A stretch of 64,000 nucleotides of DNA. Origin: JBGQBN01 sp041494805. GTDB taxonomy: Bacteria > Acidobacteriota > Terriglobia > Terriglobales > Acidobacteriaceae. Positions 32,832-44,873 of the stretch are shown here, in pieces. The position numbers were made by a program, and so were the translations under genes. The notes under the pieces were generated by a model that was not told the origin of the DNA, made no database searches, and worked only from the letters and a program-made list of their open reading frames with translations. The stretch covers positions 1 through 64,000 of the forward strand of contig JBGQBN010000018.1 of NCBI GenBank assembly GCA_041494805.1, read 5' to 3'. Position 1 is the stretch's first letter; every line of letters begins with the position of its first letter.

Positions 32832-33920
32832 ATGTTAGTGGTCATGCAGGCGCACGCTACGGAAGAGCAGGTGCGTGCCGTCTGTCAGAAGATCGAATCG
32901 TTGGGCTACCGCGCGCACGCCATGCCGGGTGCGCAGCGTACAGCTATTGGTATTACCGGCAATAAAGGCGAGGTCGAGCCGGGCACGTTGGATGAAATGC
33001 CGGGTGTGCAGGAACTGATTCGGGTCAGCAAGCCTTATAAGCTGGTCAGCCGCGACGTCAAACCGGAAGATACCGTCGTCACCTTTCCCGGGACTAACGC
33101 CACCTTCGGCGGGCCGGGGCTGGCCATCATTGCCGGGCCATGCGCCATTGAGAGCCGGGAGCAGGCATTTGCGGTGGCGGAGCGCACCGTCCGTGCCGGA
33201 GCGCAATTTTTCCGCGGAGGGGCTTACAAGCCGCGCACTTCCCCATATTCCTTTCAGGGTCTGGGCGAAGAGGGCCTGCAGATCATGTCCGAGGTCCGGG
33301 ACAAGTTCGGGATGAAGATCGTGACCGAGGCGATCGACAACGAGTCGCTGGAACTGGTTGAGGAGTACGCCGACGTAATCCAGATCGGCGCGCGCAACAT
33401 GCAGAATTTTTCTTTACTCAAGCGGGCAGGCAGAGCCAAAAAACCGGTGTTGCTGAAGCGCGGCATGTCAGCCACGCTGGAAGAGTTCCTCATGGCGGCC
33501 GAATACGTAATGAGCGAAGGCAACTACAGGGTGATTCTTTGCGAGCGCGGTGTGCGCACGTTTGCGGACCACACCCGCAATACGCTGGACCTCAGCATCA
33601 TTCCGGCGGTACAGCGGTTGAGCCATTTGCCCATCGTGGTTGATCCCAGTCACGGCACCGGCAAGCGCAACAAGGTCACGCCGCTTTCGCGGGCGGCCAT
33701 CGCCGTGGGCGCGGATGGGCTGATGGTTGAAGTCCACCACGAGCCGGACCGGGCACTTTCTGATGGCATGCAGTCTTTGTATCCCGATCAGTTTGATGAC
33801 CTGATGACGCAGGTGCGGCAGATCGCGCCGGTGGTGGGGAGAATGGTGCCTGAGATCGGGGTACATCCGCCTGCGACCTTGCAGGCTCAACGCGGCGTTC
33901 AGTTGCCTGCCGCAGATTGA
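32832..33920 (+). CDS. aroF: 3-deoxy-7-phosphoheptulonate synthase (type I-beta)
   Basis: 362 aa. The first ~75 residues (MLVVMQAHATEEQVRAVCQKI...) form the ferredoxin-like regulatory domain of the I-beta enzymes. The barrel follows with IIAGPCAIESREQ, FFRGGAYKPRTSPYSFQG, IQIGARNMQNF, PVLLKRGMSATLEEFL and PIVVDPSHGTGKR. It condenses phosphoenolpyruvate and erythrose 4-phosphate, the first shikimate step. The regulatory domain suggests feedback by an aromatic amino acid or prephenate. The next gene follows directly. Confidence 0.96.
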   Translation: MLVVMQAHATEEQVRAVCQKIESLGYRAHAMPGAQRTAIGITGNKGEVEPGTLDEMPGVQELIRVSKPYKLVSRDVKPEDTVVTFPGTNATFGGPGLAIIAGPCAIESREQAFAVAERTVRAGAQFFRGGAYKPRTSPYSFQGLGEEGLQIMSEVRDKFGMKIVTEAIDNESLELVEEYADVIQIGARNMQNFSLLKRAGRAKKPVLLKRGMSATLEEFLMAAEYVMSEGNYRVILCERGVRTFADHTRNTLDLSIIPAVQRLSHLPIVVDPSHGTGKRNKVTPLSRAAIAVGADGLMVEVHHEPDRALSDGMQSLYPDQFDDLMTQVRQIAPVVGRMVPEIGVHPPATLQAQRGVQLPAAD

Positions 33921-33921
33921 T

Positions 33922-35079
33922 TTGAGAAAACTCCTTCTCATCGTAGTTGTGCTTCCCCTGGCCGGTGGATTGGGCTGGTGGTACTTCCATCAGCGTGAAC
34001 TGCCGAACTACGGTCCCGCCTACCGCGAGTATGCCTACGTCACTAACGGCAAGAGCAACACGGTCACGGTCATTGACCTGCGAACCTTCCGGCCGGCAAA
34101 AACGATCAACGTGGGCAGTGAGCCGACGGGAATTGCCGCCAACAGCAAGAGGAACGAAGTCTACGTGGTCAACACGGGCTCAAACAGCGTCAGCGTGATT
34201 GACGCCGAACGCAATGCCGTGGTGGCGACGATCGGAGTGCACAGCCGTCCCTACTTCATCGATGTATCCGAAGATGGCAGGCGTGGATATGTGGCCAATT
34301 CGGGCTCGGCAAATGTCTCTGTGCTTGATCTGGAGAAGCGCGCTGTGGTCGCGAATATCCGAGTGGGAGCCTCGCCGGGATTGGCGAGAGTTTCTTCCGA
34401 TGGCAAAACTGTGGTGGTGAGCAATCGTGGCGACAACACCGTTTCTCTGATCGATGCCGAGCAGCTCAACGTGCGCAGCACAATCGCAATATGTCAGCAG
34501 CCCGAGGATATCGCTATCTTGCCCGACAACAGCAAGGCCTTCGTAGCCTGCGCGGGGTCAGCCCAGGTGGCATCGATTGACTTGAAAAGTGGCACCCTGC
34601 TGGCCCTGCTGGATGTCGGCAAGACGCCGGCGGACCTGGCGCTCAAACCGGACGGTGGCGAGCTGATGGTGTGCAACTTCGATTCGGACAACATCTCGAT
34701 CATCGAGACCTCGACGAACGAAGTGGAGGGCAGCTATCTGATCGGCACCCATCCGGCGCGTAGCACTGTCACCGCGGACAATTCCCGCCTCTACGTGAGC
34801 AACTTCGGTTCCAATACGGTGGCGGTGTATGACATCGATATCGGCAAGTTGATCGCATCGCTTCCCGTGGGTAGCCATCCGGACGGATTGGCGCTATCAC
34901 AAAGCCAGAATTATTTGCTGGTGCTGAACTCGCAGTCCGGTGACATCACGGTCATCCAGAAGCGCAAACCCACCAAGCTCGAGCCCACCGAGTACTCCCT
35001 GCTGACGATGATCCCGGTGGGTGTGCAGCCGAATAACATCGTGGTGAAATCGTTCGTCTTGGCCAAGCCGCCGCAGTAG
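33922..35079 (+). CDS. YVTN-family beta-propeller protein, exported
   Basis: 385 aa from a TTG start one base after the DAHP synthase stop. A signal or anchor helix (LLLIVVVLPLAGGLGWWYF) precedes seven or so YVTN repeats, for example YAYVTNGKSNTVTVIDLRTF, VYVVNTGSNSVSVIDAERN and GYVANSGSANVSVLDLEKR. Such propellers sit in the periplasm or outside and bind ligands or surfaces; the partner is unknown. Distance to the upstream gene implies co-transcription. Confidence 0.82.
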   Translation: MRKLLLIVVVLPLAGGLGWWYFHQRELPNYGPAYREYAYVTNGKSNTVTVIDLRTFRPAKTINVGSEPTGIAANSKRNEVYVVNTGSNSVSVIDAERNAVVATIGVHSRPYFIDVSEDGRRGYVANSGSANVSVLDLEKRAVVANIRVGASPGLARVSSDGKTVVVSNRGDNTVSLIDAEQLNVRSTIAICQQPEDIAILPDNSKAFVACAGSAQVASIDLKSGTLLALLDVGKTPADLALKPDGGELMVCNFDSDNISIIETSTNEVEGSYLIGTHPARSTVTADNSRLYVSNFGSNTVAVYDIDIGKLIASLPVGSHPDGLALSQSQNYLLVLNSQSGDITVIQKRKPTKLEPTEYSLLTMIPVGVQPNNIVVKSFVLAKPPQ

Positions 35080-35176
35080 TCGTGATCGCAGGAGGCTGGA
35101 ACAGGTCTCGCGACAGCCAGCCGGGGACGGCCCCTTTCCGTTCATCGCTGCGAGGTCTATAATCGCGGCCACTGCG

Positions 35177-37858
35177 ATGACGCTCCCAATTGGCGCCCGG
35201 CTCGGTCCCTACGAAATCGTTGCGCAAGCCGGGGCAGGCGGCATGGGTGAAGTCTATCGCGCCCGCGACATCCGCCTGGACCGTACAGTCGCGATCAAGA
35301 TCCTGCCTGCGTATCTCTCCGCCATGCCTGAGTCCAAGCAGCGCTTCGAGCGGGAGGCGCGGGCCATCTCTTCGCTGCAACATCCCAACATCTGCACCTT
35401 GTACGACATTGGAAGTGAAGATGGAACCGATTATCTGGTCATGGAGTATCTGGAAGGTGAAACGCTGGCTGATCGATTGGCCAAGGGGCCGCTGCCTCCG
35501 GAGCAGGTGCTGAGCTATGGGGTCGAGATCGCCGAAGGACTGGAGAAGGCCCACCGTACTGGCGTGGTGCACCGTGACCTGAAGCCGGGCAACATCATGC
35601 TGACCAAGTCCGGGGCGAAGTTAATGGACTTCGGACTGGCGAAGACTACGGTGGCTGCGCCCCCGGCCTCCGGCCTCACAGCCACGCTGGCGTCACCACA
35701 TGCGAGCCAGCCATTGACCGCGGAAGGGATGGTCGTAGGGACCTTCCAGTACATGTCACCGGAGCAGGTGGAGGGCAAAGAAGCTGACGCTCGCAGTGAC
35801 ATCTTCGCATTGGGCGCGGTGCTCTACGAGATGGCAACCGGGAAACGCGCTTTCCCGGGAAAGAGCCAGGCCAGCGTTGTGGCAGCCGTCCTCGCTTTGG
35901 AGCCGAAACCCATCTCCACGATCCAGCCAATGTCGCCGCCTGCACTGGACCGGGTGGTGAAGGGATGTCTGGCCAAAGACCCGGATGAGCGCTGGCAGAC
36001 CGCGCATGACGTGAAGCTGCAACTCGAATGGATTGCGGAAGGTGGATCGCAAGCGGGGATTCCAGCACCCGTCAGTGCCCGGCGAAGAATGTCACAGAAC
36101 GTGGCCTGGGCAACGGCTGCCGTGTGTCTGCTGGCGGCCGTTGCTTTCGCTGTTGCCTGGTGGTTGCGCGCTCCCAGCCTGCGGCGGCCGGTCCGGGTCA
36201 GTATCCTTGCTCCGGAGAACAACGCTTTCAAGCCGTTCGATCTGGCCATCTCTCCCGATGGCAGCAAACTGGCCTTCGTTGCCACCGATGCGGCAGGCAA
36301 GTCTCAGTTATGGGTGCGTCCGCTGGAGTCTTTGTCCGCTCAGCCTCTGGCGGAAACGCAGGGCGCCAGCCTCCCGTTCTGGTCGGCGGATAGCCGCAGC
36401 CTGGGATTTTTCGCTGACGGGAAAATGAAACGGGTCGAAGCATCTGGTGGAGCCCTGCAGGTGCTGGCCGATGCCCCCACTCCTCGCGGAGGAGCTTGGA
36501 GCGCCGAGGGTGTCATCCTGTTCGCCCCTTCGGCAGGCGAACCACTTTACCGAGTGCCGGCCACGGGCGGGTCACCGGCGCCGGTCACCACTCTGGACAC
36601 GAAGAAAGGCGACGTCTCACATCGCTGGCCCTGTTTCCTCCCCGACGGCCGCCACTTCGTTTTCATGGTCCGGCGCGGGGGAGCCACTCCTTCCACAGTC
36701 AATGCGCCCCTGCAAGAGGAAGGCGACCTGGGGACCTACGCGGCGTCCCTGGATGCGAAAGAGAAGGTGTTTGTGGTGAACAGCCCCCGCCGGACCTTGT
36801 ACGCGCCGGGTTACTTGTTGTTCGTGCGGGGCAACAACCTGATGGCCCAGCGCTTCGACGAGAAGCATCTGCGCCTGGCCGGGGAACCTACTCCCGTGGC
36901 CGAGCAAGTGGCGATGGATGCGACCTTTAACGCAGCGTATTCCGTATCCGACAACGGCACGCTGGTAGTGCACAGCGGAGGATTGGCCGCCAGTTCGGTG
37001 GTGACGTGGTATGACCGCGGGGGGAAATCTGCAGGATCTCTCGCCAGCGACAACTTCAACGTCATCCGCCTGGCTCCCGACGACCGCCGCCTGGCGGCCA
37101 GTATCTACGATACCTCCGGCGGCGAGGACATCTGGCTCTTTGACCTGGTGCGTGGTGTGAGGACGCGCTTCACCTTCGATCCCGCCCTGGACGACGACCC
37201 GGTTTGGTCGCCTGACGGCAACAGCATGGTTTTCGACTCCAACCGCGGCGGAACCTATGGCATCTATCAGAAGCTATCCAATGGAGCCCAGAAGGAAGAG
37301 CTCGCCTTTACCGACCCAGCGACCAAGTTCCCGAGCAGCTGGTCTCACGACGGTAAGTATGTCCTGTTCGACCGCCTCGATCCGCAACGAAAGTTGAAAA
37401 CCGACGTTTGGGTCCTGCCCATGTTTGGCGACCACAAGGCATTTCCGCTGGTGGCCACGGAATTCAACGAACAGTATGGCGAGTTCTCTCCCGATGGACG
37501 ATGGGTGGCCTACGTCTCCAATGAGTCCGGCCGGGATGAAGTCTATGCCGTGGCTTTCCCCAATCCGGCAGCCCGCTTTCAGATTTCCGCGGGCGGCGGC
37601 AGCAACCCCCTGTGGCGTGGCAACGAATTGTTCTATACGGACGCCGACAACAAAATCATGGCAGTGGACCTCGTAGCCCGCGGCGACAGCCTGGAAATCG
37701 CGACGCCTCACGCCCTGTGGCAGCCGCGATTGACGAACACTAGTCCTCCGTACACTGTCACGGCGGACGGGAAACGCTTCCTGGCGAACGAACTTCCGCT
37801 GCAGAGTACTGGCCACTTGACGGTGGTCTTCAATTGGGACGCTGGGCTGAAGCAGTAG
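35177..37858 (+). CDS. Ser/Thr protein kinase with TolB-like beta-propeller sensor
   Basis: 893 aa. The kinase (residues ~9-270) has GAGGMGEVYRARD, the VAIKIL lysine, GVVHRDLKPGNIML, MDFGLAK and GTFQYMSPEQ. A membrane helix lies at ~312-332 (VAWATAAVCLLAAVAFAVAWWL). The C-terminal ~550 residues are PD40/TolB repeats such as LAISPDGSKLAFVATDAAGKS and FSPDGRWVAYVSNESG. It should sense an external ligand and phosphorylate cytoplasmic targets. This architecture is expanded in Acidobacteria. A TATAAT box lies at 35158-35163. Confidence 0.95.
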   Translation: MTLPIGARLGPYEIVAQAGAGGMGEVYRARDIRLDRTVAIKILPAYLSAMPESKQRFEREARAISSLQHPNICTLYDIGSEDGTDYLVMEYLEGETLADRLAKGPLPPEQVLSYGVEIAEGLEKAHRTGVVHRDLKPGNIMLTKSGAKLMDFGLAKTTVAAPPASGLTATLASPHASQPLTAEGMVVGTFQYMSPEQVEGKEADARSDIFALGAVLYEMATGKRAFPGKSQASVVAAVLALEPKPISTIQPMSPPALDRVVKGCLAKDPDERWQTAHDVKLQLEWIAEGGSQAGIPAPVSARRRMSQNVAWATAAVCLLAAVAFAVAWWLRAPSLRRPVRVSILAPENNAFKPFDLAISPDGSKLAFVATDAAGKSQLWVRPLESLSAQPLAETQGASLPFWSADSRSLGFFADGKMKRVEASGGALQVLADAPTPRGGAWSAEGVILFAPSAGEPLYRVPATGGSPAPVTTLDTKKGDVSHRWPCFLPDGRHFVFMVRRGGATPSTVNAPLQEEGDLGTYAASLDAKEKVFVVNSPRRTLYAPGYLLFVRGNNLMAQRFDEKHLRLAGEPTPVAEQVAMDATFNAAYSVSDNGTLVVHSGGLAASSVVTWYDRGGKSAGSLASDNFNVIRLAPDDRRLAASIYDTSGGEDIWLFDLVRGVRTRFTFDPALDDDPVWSPDGNSMVFDSNRGGTYGIYQKLSNGAQKEELAFTDPATKFPSSWSHDGKYVLFDRLDPQRKLKTDVWVLPMFGDHKAFPLVATEFNEQYGEFSPDGRWVAYVSNESGRDEVYAVAFPNPAARFQISAGGGSNPLWRGNELFYTDADNKIMAVDLVARGDSLEIATPHALWQPRLTNTSPPYTVTADGKRFLANELPLQSTGHLTVVFNWDAGLKQ

Positions 37859-37880
37859 CGGCAGGTAGGACGGCGCAGGG

Positions 37881-40871
<2,991 letters not shown>

Positions 40872-41020
40872 ATCGAAGTTCCTTGGAGGGCAACGGCCTC
40901 ACCTTTAAGAGCCTAGCATATTAGATGTAGCAAAGGCTCCTGTGGCCCTGGCAGTCTTGCCCGCGTGCTGGAGTCGCCTGATTGATTCCCTTGGGGCAGG
41001 CTCTCGGGTGCTTCACGCAC

Positions 41021-41045
41021 GCGGGCGAGGGCGCCCGCGCCACAC
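41021..41045 (+). repeat. family B palindrome
   Basis: GCGGGCGAGGGCGCCCGCGCC then ACAC... the same 25 bp as inside leuS at 29705-29729, here between secA and the acyl-activating fusion gene. Confidence 0.75.
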
Positions 41046-41079
41046 GTGCAGGTTTTCAGGTATATTCCCGGCTGACCCC

Positions 41080-43890
41080 ATGGCTACTTTCTACGACCTT
41101 TTTTGCGAGTGCGCTCAACGCTGGCCTGGCAACGTTGCCCTGGAAATCCAGCGGCGCGATCGGGTCGAGAGTTACACCTACGCTGAGACGCGGCGCATGG
41201 CGGAATCCATCGGACGTTGGCTGGTGGAGAACGGATTTCAACCGGGTGCGAGGGCTGCCATTTTGGCCGATAACCATCCCCGGTGGGTGGCGGCGTACCT
41301 GGGAATCATCGCGGTCGGTGGTACAGCGGTTCCACTGGACACGGCGTTTCACGTGGATCAGGTGAGAAAGCTGCTGCGCGACAGCGGGAGTTCGCTGCTG
41401 TTCTGCGACGGGAAGCACCTGGGCATCGGGCAGGAAGCTGTGACCGGATTGTCTGTAGGAATCGTGCTGACGGATTCCACAAATGTGGTCGCCAAAACCG
41501 CCGAGCGTAGCTCGGCCGGGACGGGGCAAAGCCCCGTCCCCACACAAGCAATTCCCAGACCGACCTTGGCCGACATCGACAACATCCTCGCCGCCGGGCC
41601 GGGAGGGTTCACGCCTGTGGCCGCTTCCTCGGAGAGCGTGGCTGCCCTGCTTTACACCTCGGGCACGACTGCCGACCCGAAAGGCGTGATGTTGACCCAT
41701 GCCAACCTGATGGGCGAGGTGGCGGGCGTTTTCGGTGTGCTCAATATCGGGCCAGAGGACTCCGTGCTGGGCTTGCTGCCCCTTTTTCACGTGCTGTCAC
41801 AAATGGCCAACGTGCTCTTGCCGCTGGTTAAGGGTGCGCGGGTCGTCTATCTCGAGACTCTAAACACTACCGAGTTGCTGCGGGCACTGCGCGAGCGCGA
41901 GATCACTGCTTTTGCCGTGGTGCCGCAGTTTTTCTACCTGATCCACGAGCGCATCTTCAAAGAGGTGGCGAAACGTGGCAAGTTGGCGCAGTGGGCGTTG
42001 CGGGCAATGATGGCGGTCACGCGGTCGGCCCGGCGATTCGGATGGAACACCGGGAAGATTTTCTTTCGCGAAATCCACAAGACCTTCGGCGACAAGATGC
42101 GCTATCTGGTCACCGGCGGATCACGCTTCGATCCGCAGATCGGACGCGACTTCCACGCACTCGGCATTGACATCCTGCAGGCTTACGGGCTGACCGAAAC
42201 CACGGGCTGTGCCTTCGCCACCCTGCCCAACGATACTGTGATCGGCTCAGTGGGCAAACCCTTACCCGGCGTGGAGGCGAAGATCGTCAACCCACAACCG
42301 CAGGAGGACGGTGAAACGCCGGTGGGTGAAATTGCGATTCGCGGCTCCGTGGTGATGAAGGGCTACTGGAACCGGCCGGACGCCACCGCGGAAATCCTCA
42401 AGGACGGGTGGCTCTACACCGGGGATCTCGGCTACTTCGACAGGCGCGGCAACTTGTTTATCACTGGCCGGCAGAAAGAAGTTATCGTCCTCAGCAACGG
42501 CAAGAACATCTACCCGGAAGAGATTGAGACCCACTACCTGAAGTCGCCTTACATCAAAGAAATCTGCGTCCTGGGACTGGAAGGCCGTCCAGGCGACCCT
42601 GCGTCGGACCGGCTGCACGCGGTGGTGGTGCCGAATTTTGAAGTCTTGAAGCAACGCAAGATCGTTAATGCGAAAGAAGTCATTCGCTTCGACATTGAGA
42701 GCCTCTCGGCACAGCTGCCCTCGACCAAGCGCATCGGGAGTTATGAAGTCTGGCAGGAAGACCTGCCGCGCACGACCACGCGGAAGCTGAAGCGGTTTGA
42801 GATCGAAAAGCTGGTGAGAGCCAATCAGGCCAAGGGGCAATCCGCGGAGATGGAAGCGCCTGCTGCGGAGCGCCCGCTGAGCGCGGAAGACGAGGCCTGG
42901 CTGGCACAGCCGGAGATGCAGCGCGCGCTACGGGTTATTCGCGAGGCAGCGAGGACAGCGCCGGATGTGATTCGTCCCAGCGACAATCTCGAACTTGACC
43001 TGGGGCTGGATTCCATGCAGCGGGTCGAACTGCTGGTGGCGCTCGAAGAAGAGCTTGGCGGCAATGTAGACGAGTCGCGTCTGGCGGAAATCTACACGGT
43101 CCGTGAGTTGGTGGATGAGGTCCGAGGCAGTCCGGCCGACGGAAAAACAGCGACTGCCTCACGCGCACAATTCGCCGGCTGGAAGACCTTGCTGCAAGAG
43201 GAACCGGCGGATCGGGAGGTCCTGGACCTGGTTCGGCCGCGACCCTTCGCCGAATCACTCTGGTATGGCGTGAGCCGGCTGGCGCAGCTCATTGCCTACG
43301 ACCGGTTTCACCTGCGTGTGAAAGGGCAGGAAAAACTTCTTGCCCACGGTCCTTACATTATTTCGTCGAATCACCAGAGTTTTCTGGATCCAGTGATCCT
43401 GGGCAGCGTCTTGCCGTGGCCTGTGTTCCGTGAACTCTTTTCGGTGGGAACCAGCGAAATCTTTGGCTCGGGCTTCATGCGCCGTCTGGCACGCTGGCTG
43501 CGCGTTGTGGTCGTGGATCCGGATGCGAACCTGCTTCCCGCGATGCGGGCTGGGGCATTCGGTATGCGGCACGGCCGCATTCTTATCCTCTACCCTGAGG
43601 GTGAGCGCAGCATTGATGGTACCCCGAAGACTTTCAAGAAAGGCGCTGCCATTCTTTCAATTCACCTGCAGGTCCCGATTGTACCGGTTGCAATAGAAGG
43701 GTTTCATGAGGCTTGGCCGCGTGGAAAACGCTTCCAGAAATTTGCACGGTTGCAGATAGCGTTTGGTGACCCCATCTATCCTCCAGCGGAATTCCGAGAG
43801 TCGGAAGCGGCGTATGAAAGGCTGACGGCGGAGTTGAAGGCGCGTGTAGTGGGAATGTGGGAGGAGTTGCGCGCCACTACTTCGCCCTAG
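41080..43890 (+). CDS. acyl-CoA/ACP synthetase - acyl carrier protein - acyltransferase fusion
   Basis: 936 aa in three parts. Residues ~1-600 are an AMP-forming ligase with LLYTSGTTADPKGVMLTHANL, AYGLTETTG and YTGDLGYFDRRGNLFITGRQKE. Residues ~625-690 are a carrier domain with LDLGLDSMQRVELL (pantetheine Ser ~644). Residues ~745-936 are a PlsC-type acyltransferase with SSNHQSFLDP and LILYPEGERS. It would activate a fatty acid, load it on its own carrier and pass it to lysophospholipid, as in Aas-like enzymes. A palindromic repeat is translated at residues ~139-157. ATG at 41080 fits the family start. Confidence 0.92.
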   Translation: MATFYDLFCECAQRWPGNVALEIQRRDRVESYTYAETRRMAESIGRWLVENGFQPGARAAILADNHPRWVAAYLGIIAVGGTAVPLDTAFHVDQVRKLLRDSGSSLLFCDGKHLGIGQEAVTGLSVGIVLTDSTNVVAKTAERSSAGTGQSPVPTQAIPRPTLADIDNILAAGPGGFTPVAASSESVAALLYTSGTTADPKGVMLTHANLMGEVAGVFGVLNIGPEDSVLGLLPLFHVLSQMANVLLPLVKGARVVYLETLNTTELLRALREREITAFAVVPQFFYLIHERIFKEVAKRGKLAQWALRAMMAVTRSARRFGWNTGKIFFREIHKTFGDKMRYLVTGGSRFDPQIGRDFHALGIDILQAYGLTETTGCAFATLPNDTVIGSVGKPLPGVEAKIVNPQPQEDGETPVGEIAIRGSVVMKGYWNRPDATAEILKDGWLYTGDLGYFDRRGNLFITGRQKEVIVLSNGKNIYPEEIETHYLKSPYIKEICVLGLEGRPGDPASDRLHAVVVPNFEVLKQRKIVNAKEVIRFDIESLSAQLPSTKRIGSYEVWQEDLPRTTTRKLKRFEIEKLVRANQAKGQSAEMEAPAAERPLSAEDEAWLAQPEMQRALRVIREAARTAPDVIRPSDNLELDLGLDSMQRVELLVALEEELGGNVDESRLAEIYTVRELVDEVRGSPADGKTATASRAQFAGWKTLLQEEPADREVLDLVRPRPFAESLWYGVSRLAQLIAYDRFHLRVKGQEKLLAHGPYIISSNHQSFLDPVILGSVLPWPVFRELFSVGTSEIFGSGFMRRLARWLRVVVVDPDANLLPAMRAGAFGMRHGRILILYPEGERSIDGTPKTFKKGAAILSIHLQVPIVPVAIEGFHEAWPRGKRFQKFARLQIAFGDPIYPPAEFRESEAAYERLTAELKARVVGMWEELRATTSP
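41501..41540 (+). repeat. two palindromes inside the acyl-activating fusion gene
   Basis: CCGAGC-GTA-GCTCGG (41501-41515) and GGGACGGGGC-AAA-GCCCCGTCCC (41518-41540), read in frame as part of AERSSAGTGQSPVPT. They fall in a surface-loop-like stretch of the ligase domain. Confidence 0.75.
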
Positions 43891-44785
43891 GGTGGGTTTC
43901 ATCGTAGACCTGCAGTACGTGCTTCATGGAGAGTTGGGTGTAGCGTTGCGTGGTCGAAAGACGCTCGTGGCCGAGCATCTCCTGGATGGCCCGCAGGTCT
44001 GCACCCTCCTCCAGCATGTGGGTGCCAAAGGCGTGACGCAGAGTGTGCGGGTGGACGTCGGGGGAGAGTCCTTTGGCCACTGCGATTTTCTTGATGATGC
44101 GTCCGACGCTGCGAGTGGTGAGGCGGCCGCCGCGATGGTTGAGCAGTAGCGCGGGGATGTTTCTCTTGGTTTCAGCTTGTGCCTGCTGACGCACCGGCAA
44201 GTACGACGCGAGCGCGGATCGAACCGAGTCACCGAAGGGTACGTAGCGCTCTTTTTTCCCTTTGCCGCGAATGAGGATGGCCTCGTTGCTCAAACGGATG
44301 TCATCGAGATTAATGCCGGTCAGCTCTGAGTTGCGGATGCCGCAGCCATACAGCAACTCCAACATCAGGCGGTCACGCTCCGGAAACGAGGCGACTTCGG
44401 GCATCTGGCCATCGAGCATCCTGTTCATTTCCTCGATGGTAGGGACGCGTGGCAGCTTTTTCGGCAGCTTCGGGGTGGAGACCAGAGCGGCCGGATTCTG
44501 TTCCACCACGCCTTCCTGCGCCAGCCAGCGGTAGAGCGAGCGCACGGCCGCCAAGGAGCGCGCAACCGAGGTTTTGCCCAGACCTTTTTCGTAGAGGTGG
44601 GAGAGAAACCCGCGGATGGCCACGTGATCGATGCTGCTCCAGCCACGGGAACCCACGTAGGCGGAGAAGTTCGCCAGGTCTCCGGTGTAGGCCTTCAGGG
44701 TGTGGGGGGAGGCATTACGTTCGCGGAGAGAACGGAGAAACTGGACGATGGCCTTTTCGACGATCGTATGGCGTGGCTTGGTCAT
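43877..44785 (-). CDS. tyrosine recombinase XerC/XerD-like (second of tandem pair)
   Basis: 302 aa. An N-terminal SAM-like domain (FLRSLRERNASPHTLKAYTGDLANF) precedes the catalytic part. Conserved residues are the Arg of LYGCGIRNSELTGI, HPHTLRHAFGTHMLEEG (His and Arg), LGHERL (His) and TTQRYTQLS (Tyr). It is complete and likely active in dimer resolution or site-specific recombination. It starts 88 bp after another Xer gene on the same strand, separated by an inverted repeat. Confidence 0.9.
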   Translation of the reverse strand: MTKPRHTIVEKAIVQFLRSLRERNASPHTLKAYTGDLANFSAYVGSRGWSSIDHVAIRGFLSHLYEKGLGKTSVARSLAAVRSLYRWLAQEGVVEQNPAALVSTPKLPKKLPRVPTIEEMNRMLDGQMPEVASFPERDRLMLELLYGCGIRNSELTGINLDDIRLSNEAILIRGKGKKERYVPFGDSVRSALASYLPVRQQAQAETKRNIPALLLNHRGGRLTTRSVGRIIKKIAVAKGLSPDVHPHTLRHAFGTHMLEEGADLRAIQEMLGHERLSTTQRYTQLSMKHVLQVYDETHPRAK

Positions 44786-44870
44786 TGTTGATTTTTGATT
44801 GTTGATGGTTGATTGAACCCCAGACTTCCGGCCATCGCAATCAACAATCGAAAATCAATAATCAACAGTG
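44784..44870 (+). repeat. inverted repeat between the two xer genes
   Basis: The left arm has ATTGTTGATTTTTGATTGTT and more, and the right arm its near complement (ACAATCGAAAATCAATAATC). Arms are about 30 nt, imperfect, with ~22 bp between. It is strikingly AT-rich in a GC-rich region. It may be a transcript hairpin or a recombination-related site. Confidence 0.55.
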
Positions 44871-44873
44871 GCT

